Of a DNA stretch of 36,796 bases, positions 8,418-16,395 are shown piece by piece (position 1 is the first letter of the stretch; each line of letters begins with the position of its first letter). The notes below the pieces were generated by a model. The model saw only the letters and a list, made by a program, of their open reading frames with translations. It made no database searches and was not told where the DNA came from. The stretch covers positions 1-36,796 of the forward strand of contig CAKOMI010000010.1 in assembly GCA_934096605.1 (NCBI GenBank), written 5' to 3'. The stretch is from an uncultured Bacilli bacterium (GTDB taxonomy: Bacteria > Bacillota_I > Bacilli_A > RF39 > UBA660). The position numbers and the translations under genes are program-made.

Positions 8418-8476
8418 TGCTTGCAATTTTTATTATTTGTGATAGACTAGTTAATACACTTTAAGGGGGATTTTAA

Positions 8477-9544
8477 ATGGATAAGGCTTTACAAAAAGTT
8501 GTAGCTTTTATTGCAAAAGCAAAAGTTAAATTGCAAAATATTGGTGATATTGATGCTTATAATTGTTTGGTTTCAATTGAACATACGCTTTGTGCTGGTA
8601 ATACATTGGAAGGTGACGTTGAACATTTAATTTGCTCTTTTAACGTTATTGAAACTCTTGTAGAGGACGCTGGTTTAACTTATCATGAGAAATGTAACTT
8701 TGCTAGAAAAGTTGTAGAAATGAATTTTTCGATTATTCAAGCAGAAAACACTTTATATATAAATTATGAACAATATAAAGATTTATTTGTGAATTATGGA
8801 GTAAATAACTCGGTTACTTTACAAAAATACCTTATTATTTATTTGAATGATGAAAATACTGATGAGCTTTCTTTAGATATAAAAAATATGTTTCATGAGT
8901 TAATTTTAAATGTAACTAAGAAAGGGGAATATATAAAGGGAGAATATATTAAAATTAAAGCATTTAGTGTTAAAGATAAAACTGATGAGGATTTTAAAGA
9001 GATAGTTGAACCATTAAAGAATATTGGCCTTCCTAATAGTTTAATAGAATATTATTTAGCTTATTATAGAAAGAATAATATTAAGAATAGTAATAAGTTT
9101 ATTGTTAGTAAAGAGGAAAAGAAGAATGTTCAAGAAACTACTTATACAAAGAAAGAACTTAAAACTGAACTGGCTTTATATTGTGATTTAAAGAGTGAAA
9201 AGCCTTTTGATTATGCAAATTACGACAGAGTTCTTTGGCTACTTGCTAAACTACAATATGCTGATAATATTAATGATGGTTTTTTCCGTTATTGTGAAAC
9301 AAATAAAATAGAAAATGAAGCTTATTATAGATATTTTTTTATGAAGATTAAAGATAATAAAAGATATGAAGGATTGATTGAAGACATTAAGTGGTATGTA
9401 GATAATATAGGTAGTGAAGAAGATTTATTAGTAGCTAAAGAAGAAATTACTAATATGCTTGATAAGGCTATAGAAGACTATAAAGAAAATTTTGATTATG
9501 AATATATGATTATGAAGAAAGTGAGAGGTGGCATAAATGGCTAG
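8477..9544 (+). CDS. Unknown alpha-helical protein, paralogue 1 of a four-gene array
   Basis: 355 aa, with AAGGGGGA 6 nt upstream of the ATG. No signal peptide or membrane segment, so it is probably cytoplasmic and mostly helical. The N-terminal half carries a divergent form of the family motif (YHEKCNFARKVV where the others have YEKG). A Lys/Glu linker near 205-218 leads to the shared C-terminal domain (about 219-353), recognised by KKELKTELALYCDLKSEKPF and LQYADNINDGFFRYC. This is the most divergent member. Its stop overlaps the next start by 8 nt, so the array is translated as one operon. I do not recognise the family. Confidence 0.8.
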   Translation: MDKALQKVVAFIAKAKVKLQNIGDIDAYNCLVSIEHTLCAGNTLEGDVEHLICSFNVIETLVEDAGLTYHEKCNFARKVVEMNFSIIQAENTLYINYEQYKDLFVNYGVNNSVTLQKYLIIYLNDENTDELSLDIKNMFHELILNVTKKGEYIKGEYIKIKAFSVKDKTDEDFKEIVEPLKNIGLPNSLIEYYLAYYRKNNIKNSNKFIVSKEEKKNVQETTYTKKELKTELALYCDLKSEKPFDYANYDRVLWLLAKLQYADNINDGFFRYCETNKIENEAYYRYFFMKIKDNKRYEGLIEDIKWYVDNIGSEEDLLVAKEEITNMLDKAIEDYKENFDYEYMIMKKVRGGING

Positions 9545-10646
9545 TTTATATGGCTCGTTTGTTGATAGCTTAAATTTGGCAATAAATAATGTAAAAAAAA
9601 TGATAGAGCATGATGATGAAGAAAATTTGCAAGCTTTATATGCAAAAATGATTTCTTCTTTTGATTTTATGATGGGAGTTTTAATTGGAAAAGAGAAAAG
9701 TTATTCAAATATGATAAAATTTCAAAATACAATGGCTTCTTTAGAAAGTTTATTTATGACATATCCTATGAGTGATTATGAAAAAGGACAATTAATAAGA
9801 AAGTTTTTAGTTATCAATTTTGAACAAAGTACCAATAATACCATTTCACTTATTTATGATAAAGCTATATTAGATTTTAGTAGTAAAATGAATATGCCAG
9901 TTCCAAAAGCAGAATTTTGTTTAGAAAAATATTTTAAAAATCCTGATTCAGAAGAAATACCAAGTGAAATAAAATGTCAAATAAAAGCTTTTTTGGAAAC
10001 AATTGAAAAAGAAAATATTGATTTTGGCCAAAAGTATAATACTTTTAAAAGAAAGTATTTAAATATTGATGATAATTTTGAAATTGGGGGATTAAAGGAA
10101 AGTTTAAGTGAGTTAGGAGTACCAACTAATATTGTTAATTATTATTATGTTTATTGTAAAGAAATATATGATAAGAAACAAAAGAATAAGAAGACTTTTA
10201 TTGTTAAAGAAGAGAAGAAAGAAATTAAGAAAGAAAAGACTTATTCTAAGAAAGAATTAAAGAATGAGTTACTTAAATATTGTGATTTAAAGAGTGATAA
10301 GCCTTTTGATTATCATAATTATAAGCAAGTATTGGAGTTATTAAAGAAGCTACAATTTGCAGATAATATTAATGAGAGATATTTTAATTATTGTAATATT
10401 AATAGAGTAGAAAATAATGCTTATTATAATGTATTATTTAATAAGATTAAAGATAAGAAGAAATACTTAGATATAGTAGATAGGGTATATTCTATAAGAG
10501 AGAAAATGTTTATTTGTAATGAAGAAGAGTATGATGCATATTTAAAGGAAATATTTCAAGTGCTTGATATGGTAGGAAAGACCGAAATGTTAAATTTTGA
10601 TTATGAGATTCAAATGATGAAAAGGGTGAGACAAAAGCATGAGTAG
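9537..10646 (+). CDS. Unknown alpha-helical protein, paralogue 2
   Basis: 369 aa. The ATG at 9537 lies 8 nt inside the previous gene, with GAGAGGTGG just upstream. The N-terminal half is specific to this copy apart from SDYEKGQLIRKFL (about residues 79-91) and the NIDDNFEIGGLKESLSELG segment. A Lys-rich hinge (KTFIVKEEKKEIKKEK) precedes the conserved C-terminal domain (about 231-366), which contains KYCDLKSDKPFDYHNYK and LQFADNINERYFNYC. No catalytic motif is visible. It overlaps the next gene by 8 nt. Confidence 0.8.
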   Translation: MASLYGSFVDSLNLAINNVKKMIEHDDEENLQALYAKMISSFDFMMGVLIGKEKSYSNMIKFQNTMASLESLFMTYPMSDYEKGQLIRKFLVINFEQSTNNTISLIYDKAILDFSSKMNMPVPKAEFCLEKYFKNPDSEEIPSEIKCQIKAFLETIEKENIDFGQKYNTFKRKYLNIDDNFEIGGLKESLSELGVPTNIVNYYYVYCKEIYDKKQKNKKTFIVKEEKKEIKKEKTYSKKELKNELLKYCDLKSDKPFDYHNYKQVLELLKKLQFADNINERYFNYCNINRVENNAYYNVLFNKIKDKKKYLDIVDRVYSIREKMFICNEEEYDAYLKEIFQVLDMVGKTEMLNFDYEIQMMKRVRQKHE

Positions 10647-11928
10647 TAATTTAGAGATACTTAAAGAACTAGTTCTTAAGAAAATTAATGATAGTCAAAA
10701 TAAAATAAGTAATGAGAATAGTTTAGTGTTAAAAGATGAAATAGATGAAAATACATATATGGGAATATATAAAAAAACAGGGTTATTATTAAAAAATTTA
10801 TATGGACAAATGGATTTGCCAACTTATGAAGAAAGAAATACGCGACGTGATTTAAAAAAAATAAGAAAATATACTGTAAGTAAGATTAGAACCAAGTTTG
10901 ATGAAGATAAGACAAGTAAGAAAAAAGGGGAAATAAAGAAACCAATTGACTTGGTTTTAAAGTTTGTTTTAGATTTTTTAGAAAAGAAAGACGTGTATTA
11001 CTTTAATAAAGAACAATTTAGACAGACATTTATATTATTAGATGATTTATTAAAACAAATGGATGTGTCTAATTATGAAAAAGGGAAAATAATACGTCTT
11101 TTTTTAAGTATTCCTTTTAACGATGAGATAATTGAAGATAGTCTTTTTATGAATAAAAATGAAGCTTTTTTAGAATTTAGTAAGATTAGAAAAATGTCTT
11201 TAGCAAGGTTTGTAAGTAGTTTAACAAGATATCATAATAATCCGGATACAATAACTTTGTCGTCAGGATTAAAAAGAGATATTAAGAAATTTTTAGATAA
11301 AATGGAAGAAGATAAAATGACTTTAAAGAGTAAGTATGAGACTTTTCAAAGTAAATGTTTAACAGTTTCTACCAATTATGATTTTGAAGGAATGGAACGT
11401 AGCTTGGATGAGTTAACTTTGTCTCAAGACCTTATAAATATTTATAGTGTTTATTGTAAAGAAATATATGATAAGAAACAAATGAAACTAAAACCAATTG
11501 TTATAAAAGAAGAGAAGAAAGAGGTTTTGGAAAGTAAAATTTATACAAAGAAAGAACTGAAGAATGAGTTACTTAAATATTGTGATTTAAAGAGTGATAA
11601 ACCTTTTGATTATCATAATTATAAAAAAGTATTAGAGTTATTAAAGAAGCTACAATTTGCAGATAATATTAATGAGAGATATTTTAATTATTGTAATATT
11701 AATATGGTAGAAAATAATGCGTATTATAATATGTTATTTAATAAGATTAAAAATAAAAAAGAATATGCTGATATAGTAGATAGGGTATATTCTATAAGAG
11801 AAAAAATGTTTATTTGTAGTGAAGAAGAGTATGATGCATATTTAAAGGAAATATTTCAAGTACTTGATATGGTAGGAAAGATGGAAATGTTAAACTTTGA
11901 TTATGAGATGGCAAGAGTTAGGAAGTGA
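10639..11928 (+). CDS. Unknown alpha-helical protein, paralogue 3 (longest)
   Basis: 429 aa, about 60 residues longer than its neighbours because of an extra N-terminal helical segment (residues 1-95, rich in Lys, Arg and Glu). It keeps SNYEKGKIIRLFL near 141-153. The C-terminal domain (296-428) is almost identical in DNA and protein to those of paralogues 2 and 4, while the N-terminal half is not. The ATG at 10639 overlaps the previous gene by 8 nt and has AAGGGTGAG upstream. Function unknown. Confidence 0.8.
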   Translation: MSSNLEILKELVLKKINDSQNKISNENSLVLKDEIDENTYMGIYKKTGLLLKNLYGQMDLPTYEERNTRRDLKKIRKYTVSKIRTKFDEDKTSKKKGEIKKPIDLVLKFVLDFLEKKDVYYFNKEQFRQTFILLDDLLKQMDVSNYEKGKIIRLFLSIPFNDEIIEDSLFMNKNEAFLEFSKIRKMSLARFVSSLTRYHNNPDTITLSSGLKRDIKKFLDKMEEDKMTLKSKYETFQSKCLTVSTNYDFEGMERSLDELTLSQDLINIYSVYCKEIYDKKQMKLKPIVIKEEKKEVLESKIYTKKELKNELLKYCDLKSDKPFDYHNYKKVLELLKKLQFADNINERYFNYCNINMVENNAYYNMLFNKIKNKKEYADIVDRVYSIREKMFICSEEEYDAYLKEIFQVLDMVGKMEMLNFDYEMARVRK

Positions 11929-11932
11929 TAGA

Positions 11933-13030
11933 ATGAGTAATTTGAAGAGTGAACTTATAAAAGAATTAGATGGTACAATAGCCTTGGCAATGTTTGATAT
12001 ATATGGGCCTTTTGGGAGTAGAAAGCCCACCAAGCTTGATACTGAAGCATTGAATAGTTTATGCTTTAGTGTAGATGTTTTAAATAATAAAAGTGTTTTT
12101 TATCGTCATTTAGGAAAGTTTAAAGCAATTTTAAGAATAATGAAGGAATTTATTGAACATTTTGACTCTAGTGAATATGAAAAAGGTAAAATAGTAGAAA
12201 TGTTTTTAAAAACACCAATTTTAGATAAAAGTTTGAAATCTATTACTATTGATGATGAAAAAGCATTTAATGTATTGGGTAAAGATAGAGAAATTGCTGA
12301 ACTAGAGATAAAGGCTAGTATAGATGAATGTTTAATAAATCCAAATACGACTAAGTTAGAACAAGGACTTAAATCTGATATAATAAAATTTTTAGAAGAA
12401 ACTAGGGAAGATAATTTTGATTTTAAATATTATTATGAAGAATTTAGAAGAAAATATTTAAATATTGATGATAATTTTTCTTTGGAAGGATTGAAAGAAA
12501 TTTTAGCTAAATTAGAGGTTCCTAGTGAATTGATAGATTATTATTATGCTTATTGTAGTGTAATATATGATAAGAAACAAAAGAATAAAAAGACTTTTAT
12601 TGTTAAAGAAGAGAAGAAAGAAATTAAGAAAGAAAAGACTTATTCTAAGAAAGAATTAAAGAATGAGTTACTTAAATATTGTGATTTAAAGAGTGATAAG
12701 CCTTTTGATTATCATAATTATAAAAAAGTATTGGAGTTATTAAAAAAGCTACAATATGCTGATAATATTAATGAGAAATATTTTAAGTATTGTAATATTA
12801 ATAGAGTAGAAAATAATGCGTATTATAATTTACTTTTTAATAAGATTAAAGATAAGAAGAAATACTTAGATATAGTAGATATGGTATATTTTATAAGAGA
12901 GAAAATGTTTATTTGTAGTGAAGAAGAGTATGATGCATATTTAAAGGAAATATTTCAAGTACTCGATATGGTAGACGACTGTGAAATGTTAAATTTTGAT
13001 TATGAGATGACAAGAGTTAGGAAAAAGTAG
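11933..13030 (+). CDS. Unknown alpha-helical protein, paralogue 4
   Basis: 365 aa from the ATG at 11933. This start has AGGAAG 7 nt upstream and lies 4 nt past the previous stop, so it is preferred to a TTG at 11897. It contains SEYEKGKIVEMFL (about 79-91), the same KTFIVKEEKKEIKKEK hinge as paralogue 2, and the shared C-terminal domain (226-364). It closes the array: the trpS promoter overlaps its stop codon. Near-identity of the last 400 nt with paralogues 2 and 3 suggests recent gene conversion. Confidence 0.8.
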   Translation: MSNLKSELIKELDGTIALAMFDIYGPFGSRKPTKLDTEALNSLCFSVDVLNNKSVFYRHLGKFKAILRIMKEFIEHFDSSEYEKGKIVEMFLKTPILDKSLKSITIDDEKAFNVLGKDREIAELEIKASIDECLINPNTTKLEQGLKSDIIKFLEETREDNFDFKYYYEEFRRKYLNIDDNFSLEGLKEILAKLEVPSELIDYYYAYCSVIYDKKQKNKKTFIVKEEKKEIKKEKTYSKKELKNELLKYCDLKSDKPFDYHNYKKVLELLKKLQYADNINEKYFKYCNINRVENNAYYNLLFNKIKDKKKYLDIVDMVYFIREKMFICSEEEYDAYLKEIFQVLDMVDDCEMLNFDYEMTRVRKK

Positions 13031-13036
13031 TATAAT
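13007..13036 (+). promoter_or_regulatory. trpS promoter inside the end of the preceding gene
   Basis: ATGACA (13007-13012), 18-nt spacer, TATAAT (13031-13036). Transcription would start about 13042, leaving an unusually short leader before the AAGGA site at 13044. No T-box leader is present. Confidence 0.55.
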
Positions 13037-13056
13037 ACCTTAAAAGGATGTGTGTT

Positions 13057-14085
13057 ATGACAAAGAAAATAATTTTAACTGGTATAAGACCAACTGGTAA
13101 TTTACATTTAGGCCATTTATTTGGGGCGGCAGTAAACTGGCAAAAATTACAAGAATCTGGTAATGAGTTCTTTTTAGAAATTGCGGACGTGCAAGCACTT
13201 ACCGATAATTTTAATGATCCAAATAAGGTGTATAGAAGTGTTTTTGAGTTAACAAGTGATTTATTATCAATTGGGATAGATCCTAAGAAAACACATATTT
13301 TTATTCAATCAGCAATACCTTCCATTGCGGAGCTTACGGTGTTTTATTCTAATTTAGTTACGATATCAAGACTTTATAGAAATCCAACAGTTAAAACGGA
13401 GATAGCGCAGAAGAAAGCATTATTTGGTAATGATGGTGAAAGTGTTACTTATGGTTTTGTAGGATATCCAGTTAGTCAAGCGGCGGATATTACGGCTTTT
13501 CATGGCGAGTTAATTCCGGTTGGGGAAGATCAATTACCTCTTATTGAGCAATGTAGGGAAATAGTAAGAAAATTCAATCATATATATGGTGAGGTATTAA
13601 AAGAACCTGAACCTCTTTTATCAGAAACGCCAAGAATTAAAGGCCTTGATGGTAATGAAAAAATGGGTAAAAGTTTAGGAAATGCGATATATTTAGTTGA
13701 TGATGAAGAAACAATTAATAAAAAAGTTATGGGAGCTTTGACAGACCCATCTAAAATAAAAAAAGATGATCCGGCCAACCCAGATATATGTATGGTATAT
13801 TACTATCATAAATTAGTTAATAAAGAAAATACCCAAGTTATATGTGAAGAATGTAAGAGTGGTAAAAGAGGTTGTGTTTTTTGTAAAAAGGAACTTGCAA
13901 GTCACTTAAATGAATACTTAAGACCAATAAGAGAGAAGAAACAGTATCTACGTGAACACCCAGAAGAAGTTATGAAAGTTTTAAGTGAGGGTACTAAAAC
14001 AGCCCATATGGCTTCAGAAAAAACAATGCAAGAGGTTAAAAAAGCAATGAATATAAACTATTTTGAAGGTTATGATGGAAAATAA
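13057..14085 (+). CDS. trpS: Tryptophanyl-tRNA synthetase
   Basis: 342 aa from the ATG at 13057, which has AAGGA 8 nt upstream; an upstream in-frame ATG at 13048 abuts the same site and is less likely. Charges tRNA-Trp in the cytoplasm. Class I signatures are GNLHLGHLFGA (HIGH) and EKMGKSLGN (KMSKS). A cysteine set, Cys245-x20-Cys266-x6-Cys273-x2-Cys276 (with Cys263 beside it), closely resembles the C-x22-C-x6-C-x2-C site that binds a [4Fe-4S] cluster in Thermotoga maritima TrpRS. A metal cluster near the anticodon-binding region is therefore likely here. The end overlaps the start of the broken RNHCP gene. Confidence 0.96.
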   Translation: MTKKIILTGIRPTGNLHLGHLFGAAVNWQKLQESGNEFFLEIADVQALTDNFNDPNKVYRSVFELTSDLLSIGIDPKKTHIFIQSAIPSIAELTVFYSNLVTISRLYRNPTVKTEIAQKKALFGNDGESVTYGFVGYPVSQAADITAFHGELIPVGEDQLPLIEQCREIVRKFNHIYGEVLKEPEPLLSETPRIKGLDGNEKMGKSLGNAIYLVDDEETINKKVMGALTDPSKIKKDDPANPDICMVYYYHKLVNKENTQVICEECKSGKRGCVFCKKELASHLNEYLRPIREKKQYLREHPEEVMKVLSEGTKTAHMASEKTMQEVKKAMNINYFEGYDGK

Positions 14086-14253
14086 ACATTTTAAAATGAT
14101 TGATAAGAGGTTACTTGTTTAAGATGTGGCAAATTGGTAAAACTACTTGGTTATACAGCAAGAGATCATTGTCCTAAGTGTTTGTGTTCGCTTCATTTAT
14201 ATAATTATCCTTGTGGCTCTGGTAAGAAATATAAACAATGTTGTGGAAAGTAG
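14075..14253 (+). pseudogene. Broken RNHCP zinc-ribbon gene, N-terminal half fused to a SEC-C tail
   Basis: An ATG at 14075 (overlapping trpS) opens MENKHFKMIDKR, then runs into TAA at 14120. Restoring one T in the GGTT at 14109-14112 gives KRFTCLRCGKLVKLLGYTA, then RDHCPKCLCSLHL, the N-terminal half of an RNHCP domain. Instead of continuing, the frame passes into YPCGSGKKYKQCCGK and stops at 14251-14253; that tail is a SEC-C zinc motif. The missing RNHCP C-terminal half appears as a relic at 17142-17335. A frameshift plus rearrangement is the simplest reading. A sequencing indel could explain the frameshift but not the split. Confidence 0.65.
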
Positions 14254-14254
14254 T

Positions 14255-14280
14255 AAAAGCCCAGTAATTACGGGTTTTTT
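14255..14280 (+). terminator. Rho-independent terminator
   Basis: AAAGCCC pairs with GGGTTTT (one G-U) around an 8-9 nt loop, ending in a T run. It ends the trpS transcript as presently arranged. Confidence 0.7.
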
Positions 14281-14308
14281 TCATGCTCCGAATACTTCTG
14301 AATATGCT

Positions 14309-14372
14309 TTAGATACCTTTTTGGATACCTTCCCGAGAGTATCTAAAAGGTATCTAGATACCATTTTTAAGA
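14309..14372. repeat. AGATACC repeat cluster, left flank of the inserted gene
   Basis: AGATACCTTTT (14311-14321) and AAAAGGTATCT (14345-14355) are exact inverted arms, with further GATACC units between and after. A shorter version (TAGATACCTTCCGAGTAAATTC) recurs at 15461-15481 on the other side of the 286-aa gene and looks like this copy after an internal deletion. Confidence 0.55.
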
Positions 14373-14515
14373 GTAAATTCGCAATTTTTTTAGTAAGAAC
14401 TTAAAATGTGCTTTTCCATTTATTTATAAGGGGTTGCAAGCAATTTTGCTTTAATATGATATGAAATTGTGTCCATTGTCAAAGTGGCATGGAGCATCAG
14501 TATTCAAAAAAGTAT

Positions 14516-14523
14516 GATATAAT
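14516..14523 (+). promoter_or_regulatory. Extended -10 promoter for the 286-aa gene
   Basis: TGATATAAT (TG at 14515-14516, TATAAT at 14518-14523) 20 nt before the ATG, with AGGAG between. No convincing -35. Confidence 0.5.
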
Positions 14524-14543
14524 TAGCATAGGAGTGATAATTA

Positions 14544-15404
14544 ATGACAAAAGAAAAATATATAAATATAGTTAACGAAAATGAAATACTTGATGAACAA
14601 GGAAAGAAAATATTAGTTGAGCAAATCAAAAAATACTATGAAGCTAAAAATAGTGTTATAGATAAAAATAAATACAATGTGGGTGATACAGTAAAGTTAA
14701 AAAAAGGAACTTTATTACATGGAACCTATAAAAACCTTGATGGACTAAAAGAAATACTGAAAGATGGAGTAATATCAAGTTGGTTTATAGATGGGAGACT
14801 TTCTAAATATCCAAGTAGTGTGGGTGTATGGAATTTAAAAAATGATTATAATTTAAAAGATTATATTAATTTTTATTCAGGTGGAACTATAATGTATTGT
14901 GGAATTTTTGAGAATGGAGTTGATACGCAAAAGAATCAAACAGCAGTTATTCCATATAATGAGATGAATAATATTATAGATATAGTATCAAAAGTAGACT
15001 GTCATATGTGGACTTTAGAACAAACTAAAGAAGCCAGGTTCATGCCAAGTCTAGTACAAAATAGAGTTCAAATAGGTATTATATTCAATGGTAATAATAA
15101 ATTTGCATTAGAATTATTAAAAGGTGATATATTAGATTTAAACAATTTAAATGATAAAGAAGTTAAACCGTTTGTAAATCATGATTATTATGAAAAATTT
15201 ATTAAATATAGAAAGAATAAAGATGACTTTTTTACAGATAGGGAATCAGCAGTTTTATTTGGAATACCATCAAATTTAATAGAAGGAATATTAGTTGGTA
15301 GAAACTATGAAAATGATGATAGAGTTTTAAAAGAAATAAAATTGTTACTACCAGATGCTTATATTTGTAATCTAGATGGAAAGATAATTGTAGGAAATAA
15401 ATAA
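14544..15404 (+). CDS. Hypothetical protein, possible ADP-ribosyltransferase-like fold
   Basis: 286 aa, ATG preceded by AGGAGTGA. No signal peptide or membrane segment. After a helical N-terminus (1-40), the segment VKLKKGTLLHGTYKNLDGLK and the following ILKDGVISS resemble the opening of ART-fold proteins of the KptA/PARP type (xxHGT...LxxILxxGL). A late segment, SAVLFGIPSNLIEGILVGR, is also like the end of such folds. I see no clear H-H-E or R-S-E triad, so this is a weak call. It sits in DNA that splits the RNHCP gene and is flanked by related repeats, which suggests an acquired cargo gene (toxin, defence or modification). Function unknown. Confidence 0.55.
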   Translation: MTKEKYINIVNENEILDEQGKKILVEQIKKYYEAKNSVIDKNKYNVGDTVKLKKGTLLHGTYKNLDGLKEILKDGVISSWFIDGRLSKYPSSVGVWNLKNDYNLKDYINFYSGGTIMYCGIFENGVDTQKNQTAVIPYNEMNNIIDIVSKVDCHMWTLEQTKEARFMPSLVQNRVQIGIIFNGNNKFALELLKGDILDLNNLNDKEVKPFVNHDYYEKFIKYRKNKDDFFTDRESAVLFGIPSNLIEGILVGRNYENDDRVLKEIKLLLPDAYICNLDGKIIVGNK

Positions 15405-15460
15405 GTCTTGCTAAAAAATTTTGGAAAAGTATTATAAAAGTATTCTAGACACCTTTTTAG

Positions 15461-15481
15461 ATACCTTCCGAGTAAATTCTT
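15461..15481. repeat. AGATACC repeat, right flank copy
   Basis: Shares TAGATACCTTCC...CGAGTAAATTC with the left cluster at 14309-14380 but lacks its middle. A related GACACCTTTTT unit lies immediately upstream. Confidence 0.45.
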
Positions 15482-15616
15482 GGGTGCTACGGAGTGCTCT
15501 TAAGTGCAAAAAAGTGCAATTAAACGCAATAAAATGCTGTCAAATGCACTCAAAAATCCCAAATCTTTTCTCCTTGTGGCAGTGGATGCAAGTATAAACA
15601 GTGCTGTGGTAAATAA
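15482..15616 (+). pseudogene. Decayed remnant ending in a SEC-C zinc motif
   Basis: From 15569 one frame reads SPCGSGCKYKQCCGK and stops at 15614-15616. This is a complete SEC-C motif with no start codon or upstream coding potential. The preceding stretch (about 15493-15552) is a degenerate tandem array of AAGTGCA / AAATGC units. It closely resembles the SEC-C tail at 14206-14253 and probably shares its origin. Confidence 0.5.
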
Positions 15617-15654
15617 ACTCACAAAGCCTTATAAATAAAGGCTTGCGAGTTTTT
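15616..15654 (+). terminator. Strong Rho-independent terminator
   Basis: AACTCACAAAGCCTT pairs with AAGGCTTGCGAGTT (one bulge) around a short AT loop, followed by TTTTC. Confidence 0.75.
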
Positions 15655-15743
15655 CTATTATTACAATATTTAGGTAATTTTAGGTGTGTCTTTTGTCTTA
15701 GATACGTTTTAGTTACGTTTTTTTAGCCCAAAACATCAAAATT

Positions 15744-15815
15744 AAATAACAAATGTTATTTTTATGTTGACAAATTAGAGATATAGTGTATTATATTAAA
15801 TAACAAATGTTATTT
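15744..15815 (+). promoter_or_regulatory. Promoter flanked by twin TetR operators
   Basis: AAATAACAAATGTTATTT, an 18-bp dyad (8-bp arms, 2-bp centre), occurs exactly twice, at 15744-15761 and 15798-15815. Between them lie TTGACA (15767-15772) and a -10 at about 15789-15797 (TATTAT or TATATT). One dyad ends just before the -35 and the other starts at the -10/start site, an arrangement that fits autorepression by the adjacent TetR-type gene. Confidence 0.8.
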
Positions 15816-15838
15816 TATACATTTGTGAGGTGATGTTT

Positions 15839-16393
15839 ATGGCTAGAACAATTAAATATTCTAAAGAAGATATATTGGAGAAAAGTGTTGATTTTATAAA
15901 AGAGCAAGGTTACTCAAAATTAACAGCTAGAGAACTTGCTAAATATATAGGATGTTCAACTGGGCCAATATTTAAAAACTACGAAAACTTTGATATGTAT
16001 AAAGAAGATCTTAAATTTTATTTAAGAAAGGACTATTCTTCTTTTATATATAAATATGTAGATATAAATGATTATTTATACACAATAAGTTATGCATATG
16101 CTTTTTATGCTAAGAAAGAACCAAATGTATTCTTTTCATTATTTATGACCGACTTTGCTGGTTCTAGAACAGTAGAAGAAGTATTAAATACTGATAGAAA
16201 CTTTGAAACAATTGAAGCAATGGTAAAACAATATAATATAACTTTAGAAGAAGCAAAAAGAGTATACCGTGAAGTAAGATTCTATACTCATGGTATAGCA
16301 ACACAATTGTGTGTTAATAGTATTAAATTAACTGATAGAGAAATAAAAGATTTAATTAAAAATAATATAGAAATAAATTTAAGGGGGATATAA
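15839..16393 (+). CDS. TetR/AcrR family transcriptional regulator
   Basis: 184 aa from the ATG at 15839 (GAGG 8 nt upstream); a GTG at 15830 and an ATG at 15833 are in frame but nearer the ribosome site. The N-terminal helix-turn-helix is typical: YSKEDILEKSVDFIKEQGYS, then KLTARELAKYIGCSTGPIFK and an aromatic YENFDMYKEDL helix. The C-terminal part (60-184) is the variable ligand-binding/dimer domain, so the inducer cannot be named. It probably binds the twin dyads in its own promoter. It is co-transcribed with the methyltransferase, whose ATG follows its stop after 2 nt. Confidence 0.9.
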   Translation: MARTIKYSKEDILEKSVDFIKEQGYSKLTARELAKYIGCSTGPIFKNYENFDMYKEDLKFYLRKDYSSFIYKYVDINDYLYTISYAYAFYAKKEPNVFFSLFMTDFAGSRTVEEVLNTDRNFETIEAMVKQYNITLEEAKRVYREVRFYTHGIATQLCVNSIKLTDREIKDLIKNNIEINLRGI

Positions 16394-16395
16394 TT

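Noticed and set aside
14147..14404. 85-aa plus-strand frame after trpS
   Set aside because: It runs through a terminator and the AGATACC repeats, has no ribosome site, and is out of frame with the RNHCP/SEC-C remnant.
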